NCBI GenBank assembly: GCA_022801475.1
Contig: JAAWSH010000011.1
Location: forward strand, 1-14,765
DNA from: Acutalibacter sp.
GTDB taxonomy: Bacteria > Bacillota > Clostridia > Oscillospirales > Acutalibacteraceae
Length of the DNA stretch: 14,765 nt
Direction: 5' to 3'
Shown: positions 1 to 7,000 of the stretch, in pieces
Layout of the letters: each line of letters starts with the position of its first letter
How positions within the stretch are numbered: position 1 is the first letter of the stretch
Notes under the pieces: generated by a model
What the model was told of the DNA's origin: nothing
The model's database searches: none
The model's input: the letters and a program-made list of their open reading frames with translations, nothing else
Position numbers and translations under genes: made by a program

Positions 1-1011
1 ATGCTTGAAGAAAATCGCGCTGGCTCCCCGGCCTCTTTCCAGGCCGGTCTTTCCCAGGCGCACCTTCTTTGGGGTCATCTCGGCGGGCAGCCCCTCTTTT
101 TTCGCTGTGATGGCAGACTGGGCCACCTCGGCGGTTTGCAGCACATCCTCATAATAGTTATTCTTATTTTTTACTACCAAGAGCAGAGCCACCAGAAAAG
201 CGGCGGCAATCAGCAGTGCGCAAAGCCCGGCGGTCAGCCATTCTTGGGCAAAGACGCCCCCAATCAGGCCTGCCGCCCAGCCGGACACCGGGAAGAATAT
301 CCCTATGGTGGCCAAAAAGTTCGTGCCCTCTTCCAGCAAACCAGTAAACTCTGTTAGCAAAAAGCCCCCTTCTTCCGGCAGAGAGCCCGAAGCGCTTACC
401 GCCAGCACCCCTGGCAGGCAGCGGGCCAACATCCAGACTACAAAGCCCAAGGTGACACCATACACGCAGTATTTCACCACGCGTCGTGCATTGTCGTTTC
501 CGCTGCTGCGCACATAGGCCGCCATGGCGCAGACTTGCCCTAAAAACAGGCTAAGACCATAGCCCAAAACAATGAATATCAGGTGCCCATATTCCACCCC
601 ATAGAGCCCATGCATCCAGTTGTACTGGAACAGCAGGAAGAACCCCAGCAGCAGCGAGAGCCCCAGCTGCCGGAACAGCCCATAGAACAGCACTTTGTTG
701 GGCCGCAGGGGGGACGGAAACAATACGCTTACATCCGAAAGGGTAAACATGGGATAGTTCCCCGCGCCGCCGTTGACGCCGTTTATAAAGGTTATCAAGA
801 ACATCAAGCTATAGAACAGCACCATAATAGCCGTCAGCTCCTGAAGCGGCCGCAGCTCTAAGTGTTCCGCGTTGGTCTGTCCCCCAATGGTAGAGAGAAC
901 CAGCGCGGCGGCGATAAATATTATGTAAATCAGTTTGGCCGGATGCTTTACCGCCTCTTTTAGCTGGTTCTTCAGCTTCACGGCCGTTAGGTACATCAGC
1001 GGGCTCTTCAT
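1..1011 (-). CDS. ABC exporter permease subunit, 3' end cut by the window edge
   Basis: The first 337 residues of a polytopic membrane protein are visible on the minus strand. The frame stays open through base 1, so the C-terminus is missing. After a short basic N-terminus (MKSPLMYLTAVKLKNQLKEA) come hydrophobic segments near residues 27-43, 60-80, 108-128, 140-165, 180-197, 235-255 and 262-280. A hydrophilic stretch containing NNYYEDVLQTAE follows, then a Lys-rich region. This pattern resembles the 'putative ABC exporter' permease family of Firmicutes, from memory rather than a search. The start codon overlaps the stop of the upstream ATPase gene (ATGA), so the two are almost certainly co-transcribed and translationally coupled, and would form one transporter. 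A G-rich ribosome site lies in the end of the ATPase gene. The substrate is unknown. The role as ABC partner is fairly secure and the family name less so. Confidence 0.8.
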   Translation of the reverse strand, partial: MKSPLMYLTAVKLKNQLKEAVKHPAKLIYIIFIAAALVLSTIGGQTNAEHLELRPLQELTAIMVLFYSLMFLITFINGVNGGAGNYPMFTLSDVSVLFPSPLRPNKVLFYGLFRQLGLSLLLGFFLLFQYNWMHGLYGVEYGHLIFIVLGYGLSLFLGQVCAMAAYVRSSGNDNARRVVKYCVYGVTLGFVVWMLARCLPGVLAVSASGSLPEEGGFLLTEFTGLLEEGTNFLATIGIFFPVSGWAAGLIGGVFAQEWLTAGLCALLIAAAFLVALLLVVKNKNNYYEDVLQTAEVAQSAITAKKEGLPAEMTPKKVRLGKTGLERGRGASAIFFKH

Positions 1012-1706
1012 GCCCCCACCCCGCCTTCTGTAATCTGGAAGAACAGCTCTTCCAAAGACTGCCCCTCGCTGCCATCGTTGATCTTGGTTGCCGCAAAACG
1101 GCCGTTCATCATGATATTGGCCACATCCCAATAGTCCTCTACGCTATCAATCATATGGGTACTGATCAAGACAGACGCCCCGTCATCCTTCAGCTCCCGA
1201 AAAATATTCTTTAACTCCTTAATGGCGTGGGGGTCCAGGCCCACCAAGGGTTCATCAAACACAGCCACCCGGGGCCTGTGGCACAGAGCACAGCAGATGG
1301 ACAGCTTCTGCTGCATGCCTTTGGACAGTTCTTTGCCCAGCTTATCCTTTTTATCCCACAGCTCCAGGCGTTCTAAAAGCTGTTGGGAATAGGCCTCATC
1401 ATACATCTTATAGGCACGGCGGATGAACTCCAGGTGTTCCGAGACTGTCAGCAGGTCGTACACCGCCGGCATCTCGGGAATATACCCCAACTGGCGCTTG
1501 GCCTCTTGGCTGGTGTTTTCCGCGCCATTGATCTCAATACGCCCGGTAAAGCGCAGCAGACCGGTGATACATTTAATAATGGTGGATTTTCCCGCGCCGT
1601 TGGGACCTAAAAGGATACCGATCTGTCCGTCCCCCACCGCAAAGCTGATATTATCGTTGGCCAAATTCTTGCCATACTTTTTCGTCACGCCGCTAATTGA
1701 AAGCAT
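1008..1706 (-). CDS. ABC transporter ATP-binding protein
   Basis: This is a single-domain ATPase of 232 aa, a normal size for an ABC-2-type exporter. Walker A (GPNGAGKST) is at residues 34-42, the signature motif (LSKGM) at 127-131, Walker B (VAVFDEP) at 147-153, and the switch His (STH) at 184. The Q-loop position carries Glu (GYIPE, E78), a substitution I recall from several ABC-2-type exporter ATPases. It should power the permease encoded immediately downstream, which it overlaps by ATGA. The frame stays open to an ATG at 1727, giving MKREND... I prefer the ATG at 1706 because AAGGGAG lies 9 bases before it and nothing resembling a ribosome site precedes 1727. A consensus promoter ends about 38 bases upstream of the chosen start. 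The transported substrate cannot be told from the sequence. Confidence 0.93.
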   Translation of the reverse strand: MLSISGVTKKYGKNLANDNISFAVGDGQIGILLGPNGAGKSTIIKCITGLLRFTGRIEINGAENTSQEAKRQLGYIPEMPAVYDLLTVSEHLEFIRRAYKMYDEAYSQQLLERLELWDKKDKLGKELSKGMQQKLSICCALCHRPRVAVFDEPLVGLDPHAIKELKNIFRELKDDGASVLISTHMIDSVEDYWDVANIMMNGRFAATKINDGSEGQSLEELFFQITEGGVGA

Positions 1707-1744
1707 CGCGTCATTCTCCCTTTTCATAAAAATGGTTTGCGCAT

Positions 1745-1761
1745 GATATTATTATAATATC
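1745..1761. promoter_or_regulatory. Palindrome over the P2 -10 box, possible operator
   Basis: GATATTA and TAATATC form a perfect 7-bp inverted repeat separated by TTA. GCGC copies sit slightly asymmetrically outside it (1739-1742 and 1762-1765). It covers the whole -10 element of the ABC promoter, a typical place for a repressor site. AT-rich -10 regions can be palindromic by chance, so the operator role is an inference. Confidence 0.45.
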
Positions 1762-1779
1762 GCGCAGATATCCTGTCAA
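1751..1779 (-). promoter_or_regulatory. Consensus sigma-A promoter P2 of the ABC operon
   Basis: Read on the minus strand, TTGACA (1779-1774), a 17-base spacer and TATAAT (1756-1751) match the housekeeping consensus exactly. Transcription would start near 1744, giving a leader of roughly 38 bases that contains the AGGGAG site of the ATPase gene. A palindrome covers the -10 element, so a repressor may control it (inference). Confidence 0.82.
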
Positions 1780-1900
1780 GCGCAAATTGCACTCTATTTC
1801 TCATTTTACGAGAAAAGCGGCTTATGCACAAGGCCTCCACAAAAATTGTAAGAGAATCGACAGGAATAGAAACTCTTCTGCGCCACAGTGCCGCTTAGAC

Positions 1901-1929
1901 ATAATAACACATAAAACGACTTGTGTCAA
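1901..1929 (-). promoter_or_regulatory. Second minus-strand promoter P1, far upstream of the ABC operon
   Basis: On the minus strand, TTGACA (1929-1924), a 17-base spacer and TATTAT (1906-1901) form a strong promoter, with TG one base before the -10. Transcription would begin near 1894, about 188 bases before the ATPase start and ahead of P2. The -35 box is part of a 12-bp inverted repeat. Its transcript would be either a long structured leader of the ABC operon or a separate short RNA. Confidence 0.7.
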
Positions 1930-1952
1930 TCGCGTAATGTGATTGACACAAG
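1920..1952. repeat. Perfect 12-bp inverted repeat between divergent genes, likely operator
   Basis: CTTGTGTCAATC (1920-1931) and GATTGACACAAG (1941-1952) are exact reverse complements separated by nine bases. Each arm contains TTGACA, one on each strand. The left arm supplies the -35 of the minus-strand promoter P1. The spacing (centres about two helical turns apart) suits a dimeric repressor. The Xre-type regulator encoded 54 bases to the right is the obvious candidate to bind it (inference). No T-run follows, so it is not a terminator. Confidence 0.65.
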
Positions 1953-2005
1953 GTTTATTCTTTTCGCCATCTCCCTACAATAGATGAGAGGGAGTGATAC
2001 ATTCT

Positions 2006-2233
2006 ATGAAAGCGGAATACAAAGAACTCTATGAAAAATTTGGCCTCAATGTGGTCTACTACCGCAAACGCAAAAAGTTGACCCAATTACAGCTGGCGGA
2101 GCTGACAGACATTGACCGCAGCCATGTAAGCGCTATAGAATTGGGCAAGGTAGGGGTCTCTTTTGACGTCATCTTTAAGCTATGCCAGGTACTGGACGTC
2201 AAACCCCGGGATTTATTTGATTTCAGAGAATAG
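2006..2233 (+). CDS. Xre-family helix-turn-helix regulator, 75 aa
   Basis: This small single-domain DNA-binding protein has its Cro/C1-type helix-turn-helix at about residues 12-66. The residues LTQLQLAELTDIDRSHVSAI cover the two recognition helices, and VKPRDLF is the usual C-terminal end of the domain. There is no sensor or dimerisation domain, as is common for stand-alone regulators of this size. The frame can begin at a GTG at 1994, but that codon lies inside the AGGGAG ribosome site. The ATG at 2006, about 11 bases after AGGGAG, is the sensible start. It is divergent from the ABC operon with a strong inverted repeat between them, so it probably regulates itself and perhaps that operon (inference). 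TACAAT at 1976-1981 is a possible -10 box but has no convincing -35 partner. Confidence 0.9.
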   Translation: MKAEYKELYEKFGLNVVYYRKRKKLTQLQLAELTDIDRSHVSAIELGKVGVSFDVIFKLCQVLDVKPRDLFDFRE

Positions 2234-2242
2234 ACATTAAAG

Positions 2243-2271
2243 AAAAAAGCCCTGCTTAGCAAGGCTTTTTT
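2243..2271. terminator. Bidirectional intrinsic terminator between xre and the CNNM gene
   Basis: AAAAAAGCC (2243-2251) pairs with GGCTTTTTT (2263-2271). An inner TGC/GCA helix around a TTA loop extends the hairpin, with one C/A mismatch. The U-run on either strand lets it end both the regulator transcript (10 bases after its stop) and the convergent CNNM transcript (about 90 bases after its stop). Confidence 0.85.
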
Positions 2272-2361
2272 AAGCAACAAACCAATATGCAAAAATGTAG
2301 GTGTAGAGGCTATGGATGATCGGACCGGTTTCACCCGCTGGCCCAAGGCCTTTAAACCGCG

Positions 2362-3693
2362 CTACTCTTCTTCCTCCGCCTGCTTTTCCTTTACAATCAG
2401 CAGTCTTGCCAGCCGCTGGTCGTCAATTTCCAGCACCGTGATATTCAGGCCTTCCACCAGCACCTGGGGATGCTCCCCTTCTTTCGGAATACGCCCCAGC
2501 CGGTCGGTTACCAGACCCGCTATGGTGTCATAGCTGCCTTCGGGCAGCTCCACGCCGGTTAAATCAGAGATTTCGTCAATAGAGGCGGTGCCCTCCACAG
2601 TAAACTCCGTCTCGCTTACCCTGTGGATCTCCTCCTCTTCATGGTCGTACTCGTCCTGAATATTGCCCACGATGGACTCAACTAAATCTTCCAGGGTGAT
2701 CAGCCCCGCGGTACCGCCATACTCGTCCACCACAATGGCGATCTGCACCTTGCGCTCGGTCATCTCTGTAAAAAGCTGGCTGCATTTTTTCGTCTCGGGA
2801 ATAAAATAAGCCGGACGCATCAGCTGGGTTATCAGGGTGCCTTGGGGGACCGGGCGGCCCACAAAGGGCAGCAGGTCCTTAACATAGCAGATTCCCACCA
2901 CAGAGTCAATGTCCTCGTGATATACCGGCACCCGAGAGCAGCCGTGCTCTACCGAAAGCTCTACCACCTGTTGGGGCCCCGCGTCGTCCGGTACCGCCAG
3001 AATATCGGTACGATGGGTCATGGTCTCACCAGCCGTGGTATCATTGAAGTCCAGAATATTGGCAATCATGTCCTTTTCCGTCTCCTCAATGACGCCTTTT
3101 TCCTCACCCTCGCCCACCATCTGCAAAATTTCTTCCTCAGTAACCGCATCCTCCAGGGAATGGGGATCAATGCGGAACAGGCGCAGAATGCAGTTGGCTG
3201 TGAAGTTGGCAAAACCCAAAAAGGGCGAAACCATTCGGGTCATAGCAAAGATCAGCCGCGCGTTGTGGTAAGCAAAACGCTCCGGAGCATGGCGCACCCC
3301 TTTTTTGGGCAGTAAGTCCGCAAATAGAAAAAAAACCACCAGATATGCCACCGCTGCCAAAAAACAGGCAAACGCCCCCCGCAGACTGGAACTTTTCAGC
3401 CCAGGAAACGCGGCATACAGCGGCCCATAAAAGGCGGCCACACAAAAGGCCAAACCAAAAATACCGCAAAACAGCAGACCGTACTGCATGGGCGATACCG
3501 CGCCAACACGGGCCTTCATGGCCTTATGCAGCCGGCGGGCGCTTTTGCTGCCGGAATCCGCGTCCTTTTTCACCTGGGAAGGGGACAGGCTGTCCACAGC
3601 GGACTCTCCCGCAGCGTACAAGGCGGAAAGCCCAAGGAATAAGATCGTCAAAAGAATCGGAACGACGGTTAAACCGTCCGGGTCGTCAGGCAT
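2362..3693 (-). CDS. CNNM/CBS-pair/CorC-domain membrane protein (HlyC/CorC family)
   Basis: This 443-aa protein has the standard three-part architecture. The CNNM transmembrane domain covers about residues 1-190, with helices near 9-28, 70-92 and 108-128. A CBS pair covers about 210-335, including GCSRVPVYHEDIDSVVG and the hallmark VVDEYGGTAGLITLEDLVE. A CorC_HlyC domain at about 350-435 ends in an acidic tail. Relatives are linked to Mg2+ or Co2+ efflux and tolerance; 'hemolysin' labels in databases are historical. The frame extends upstream to an ATG at 3756, but an AAAGGAGAGG site sits 7 bases before the ATG at 3693. The promoter lies between the two ATGs, so 3693 is the start. It appears monocistronic, ending at a terminator shared with the convergent regulator gene. 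The ion and direction of transport are not shown by the sequence. Confidence 0.93.
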   Translation of the reverse strand: MPDDPDGLTVVPILLTILFLGLSALYAAGESAVDSLSPSQVKKDADSGSKSARRLHKAMKARVGAVSPMQYGLLFCGIFGLAFCVAAFYGPLYAAFPGLKSSSLRGAFACFLAAVAYLVVFFLFADLLPKKGVRHAPERFAYHNARLIFAMTRMVSPFLGFANFTANCILRLFRIDPHSLEDAVTEEEILQMVGEGEEKGVIEETEKDMIANILDFNDTTAGETMTHRTDILAVPDDAGPQQVVELSVEHGCSRVPVYHEDIDSVVGICYVKDLLPFVGRPVPQGTLITQLMRPAYFIPETKKCSQLFTEMTERKVQIAIVVDEYGGTAGLITLEDLVESIVGNIQDEYDHEEEEIHRVSETEFTVEGTASIDEISDLTGVELPEGSYDTIAGLVTDRLGRIPKEGEHPQVLVEGLNITVLEIDDQRLARLLIVKEKQAEEEE

Positions 3694-3727
3694 AGATTTG
3701 CCTCTCCTTTCAAAATTATTGCATACT

Positions 3728-3756
3728 ATTGTACTAGAAAACTCTGTGCTTGTCAA
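3728..3756 (-). promoter_or_regulatory. Promoter of the CNNM/CorC gene
   Basis: On the minus strand TTGACA (3756-3751), a 17-base spacer and TACAAT (3733-3728) precede the gene. The predicted start of transcription near 3721 gives a leader of about 28 bases containing AAAGGAGAGG. It also rules out the longer reading frame starting at 3756. Confidence 0.8.
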
Positions 3757-3911
3757 TCATCATATCCTCAAGCCAAAGTTACCGGCCTTAAGGATGAAAT
3801 GATTTTTCAGTAAACTTTTATCAAAATTGAATAGACAGCGGCTGTGCCGCGGAAACCCGCGATTTTTCTATAATATGCCCCTGGAAATTTCGCAAAAGAG
3901 TCATTTTTGCC
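3757..3911. other. Intergenic region upstream of the oxidoreductase promoter
   Basis: No gene is supported here. Features seen are a GCGGC-TGT-GCCGC hairpin (3838-3850) and an overlapping alternative hairpin, CGCGG/CCGCG (3848-3852/3857-3861), followed by ATTTTT and TATAAT (3869-3874). There is also a GCAAAA/TTTTGC inverted repeat (3892-3897/3905-3910) just upstream of the -35 of the next gene. The first two could end stray plus-strand transcription. The last could be an operator. All of these roles are inference. Confidence 0.4.
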
Positions 3912-3940
3912 TTTACACCGCCTAAAAAAAATGGTAGAAT
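3912..3940 (+). promoter_or_regulatory. nifJ: Promoter of the pyruvate:ferredoxin oxidoreductase gene
   Basis: TTTACA (3912-3917), a 17-base spacer and TAGAAT (3935-3940) form a good sigma-A-type promoter. Transcription would begin near 3947, leaving a leader of about 113 bases. The leader's last part is C-rich and ends in AAGGAGG (4041-4047), 12 bases before the start codon. I recognise no riboswitch class in it. Confidence 0.65.
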
Positions 3941-4059
3941 GATATGGCAAGGGCGCAGGCGACCTCTGCGTTCATCCGTTGTGTATTTAATTTTCTCATG
4001 CATGTACACGGAGCCCCGCCGCCCGGCCCGATCACCCCAAAAGGAGGAATATCGTTAAA

Positions 4060-7000
4060 ATGCCAAGAAAAATGAAGACCATGGATGGCAACACCGCCGC
4101 CGCGCACGTTTCCTATGCGTTCACCGACGTTGCGGCCATCTACCCCATCACCCCCTCTTCCGTGATGGCCGACGAGACCGATAAGTACGCTGCCGCCGGC
4201 CGCAAGAACCTGTTTGGCCGCGAGGTGCGCGTCACCGAGATGCAGTCTGAGGCCGGCGCCGCCGGCGCTGTGCACGGCTCTTTGGCGGCTGGCGCTCTTA
4301 CCACTACCTACACCGCCTCTCAGGGCCTGTTGCTGATGATCCCCAACATGTACAAGATCGCCGGCGAACTGCTGCCCAGCGTCATCCACGTTTCCGCCCG
4401 TACCCTGGCCACCCATGCCTTGAACATCTTCGGCGACCACTCCGACGTGTACGCCTGCCGCCAGACCGGCTACGCCATGCTGTGCTCCAACTCCCCTCAG
4501 GAGGTTATGGACCTGGGCGCTGTAGCTCATCTGGCCGCTATTAAGGGCAAGGTGCCCTTCCTGCACTTCTTCGACGGCTTCCGCACTTCTCATGAGATCC
4601 AGAAGATTGAGACCTGGGACTATGAGGACCTGGGCGAAATGCTGGACTGGGACGCTGTGAACGCGTTCCGCCGCCATGCCCTGAACCCCGAGCATCCCGT
4701 GCTGCGCGGCCAGGCCCAGAACGGCGACATCTTCTTCCAGGCCCGCGAGGCCTGCAACAAGTACTACGACGCTGTGCCCGAGGTGGCCGTCGAGTACATG
4801 AACAAGGTAAACGCCAAGCTGGGCACTGACTACAAGCCCTTCAACTACTACGGCGCGCCTGACGCGGACAAGGTCATCATTGCTATGGGCTCCGCTTGCG
4901 AGACTATTGAGGAAGTCATCGACTACCTGATGGCCGCCGGCGAGAAGGTGGGCCTGGTGAAAGTGCACCTGTACCGTCCCTTTGTGGCCAAGTACCTCTT
5001 GGACGTGCTGCCGGAGACTGTAAAGACCATCTCCGTGCTGGACCGCACCAAGGAACCCGGCTCCATCGGCGAACCCCTGTACCTGGACGTATTGGCCGCT
5101 ATCAATGGCACCAGCTTCGGCGCCTGCCCTGTGTACACCGGCCGCTACGGTTTGGGCAGCAAGGACACCAAGCCCAGCGACATTATCGCCGTATACCGCA
5201 ACATGGAGAGCGCCGAACCCAAGAAGCGCTTCACCATCGGCATTGTGGACGACGTGACCCACCTGTCCCTGGAAGTCAAGGAAGATCCCGACACAGCTCC
5301 CGCTGGCACCACTTCCTGTAAGTTCTGGGGCTTGGGCTCCGACGGTACTGTGGGCGCTAACAAGAACTCCATCAAGATCATCGGCGACCATACCGACATG
5401 TATGCTCAGGGCTACTTTGACTATGACTCCAAGAAGTCCGGCGGCCTGACCATCTCTCACCTGCGCTTTGGCCACACTCCTATTAAGTCCACCTACTATA
5501 TCTCTAAGGCGGACTTCGTGGCCTGCTCCAACCCCGCGTACCTGGACACCTACGATATGGTTCAGGACCTGAAAAAGGGCGGCAGCTTCCTGCTGAACTG
5601 TGCCTGGGACGACGCCGAGCTGAACGAGCGCCTGCCCGGCAAGGTGAAGAAGTTCATTGCCGAGAACGACATCAATCTCTACACCATCGACGGCTTCAAG
5701 ATTGGCAAGGAGATTGGCCTGGGCACCCGCATTAACACTGTGCTTCAGTCCGCTTTCTTCTCCATTGCCAAGATCATCCCCGAAGAGGACGCCATCAAAT
5801 ATATGAAGGACGCCGCCACCAAATCCTACAGCAAAAAGGGCGACGCCATTGTTAAGATGAACCACGACGCCATTGACCGGGGCGCTACCGGCTATGTAAA
5901 GGTTAATGTGCCCGAGGCCTGGAAGAGCGCCGAGGACAACTCTGTGAAGAAGGTGGCCACCGGCAGCCGTCAGGATCTGGTGGATTATGTGAACAACGTG
6001 GTATTCCCTGTGAACACCTTCCACGGCAAGGACCTGCCTGTTTCCACCTTTGAGCAGTATGCCGACGGCACCTCTCCCCAGGGTACCGCCGCTTACGAGA
6101 AGCGCGGCGTTGCCGTGGACGTTCCCGAGTGGATTCCCGAGAACTGCATCCAGTGCAACCAGTGCTCCTATGTGTGCCCCCACGCGGTTATCCGTCCCAT
6201 CGCTATGACCGACGAAGAGCTGGCCGCTGCCCCAGAGGGCACCAAGAGCAAGCCCATGACCGGCGTGTCCGGCATGCACTTTGCCATGGTCATCTCTACT
6301 TTGGACTGCACCGGCTGCGGCAGCTGCGTAAGTACCTGCCCTGCCAAGACCAAGGCTTTGCAGATGGCCCCCATCGACTCTCAGCGTCCCCAGCAGGCTG
6401 TATTTAATTATGGCATCGACCTGCCCGCCAAGGAGGCTGTGGCCGAGAAGTTTAAGGAGACCTCTGTCAAGGGCAGCCAGTTCAAGCAGCCCCTGCTTGA
6501 GTTCTCCGGCGCCTGCGGCGGCTGCGGCGAGACTCCTTACGCCAAGCTGGCCACCCAGCTCTTTGGCGACAAGATGTTCATCGCCAACGCCACCGGCTGC
6601 TCCTCTATCTGGGGCGGCTCCGCGCCCGCCACTCCCTACACTGTCAACAAGAAGGGCCACGGTCCCGCCTGGGAGAACTCCCTGTTCGAGGACAACGCCG
6701 AGTTTGGTCTGGGCATGTGCCTAGCCCAGAACGCGGTGCGCGGCCGTCTGGCTGAGCTCACCGAGAAGCTCATTGCTGTAGACTATGTGGAGCAGGAAGT
6801 GAAGGACACCGGTAAAGCTTGGCTGGAAACCATGCAGGACAGCAAGGCCAATGGGCCTGCCGCCCAGGCGTTTATCGCCGCCCTGGAGTACAGCCGCGCC
6901 TCTATTGACTGGACCATCAACTTCTGCAAGTCTGAGGACGCCGTCAAAGCGTTCGGCAGCAAGGAAGCCGCTGACAAGATGCTGGCCCATCATGAGGCCC

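Noticed and set aside
1..861. Three short plus-strand frames across the left end
   Set aside because: They lie opposite the ABC permease, whose frame is continuous with recognisable membrane segments and is coupled to the ATPase gene. The plus-strand peptides look random.
1727..1746. Longer start for the ABC ATPase (ATG at 1727)
   Set aside because: No ribosome site precedes it. The AGGGAG that would serve the ATG at 1706 lies within the extra codons.
1920..1952. GlnR/TnrA-type operator reading of the inverted repeat
   Set aside because: The known consensus has TGTNA and TNACA seven bases apart; here the half-sites are 15 bases apart.
3694..3756. Longer start for the CNNM/CorC protein (ATG at 3756)
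   Set aside because: The extra codons contain the promoter -10 and the AAAGGAGAGG ribosome site, so they would not be transcribed or translated as part of the protein.
3821..4009. 62-codon minus-strand frame between the CNNM and oxidoreductase genes
   Set aside because: It has no ribosome site and covers the oxidoreductase promoter and leader. The peptide has no recognisable features.
3922..6660. Very long open frame (912 codons) on the strand opposite the oxidoreductase gene
   Set aside because: It is a shadow of biased codon use in a GC-rich, highly expressed gene. The peptide is Gly/Val/His/Leu-rich with no domain, and the plus-strand product is unmistakable.
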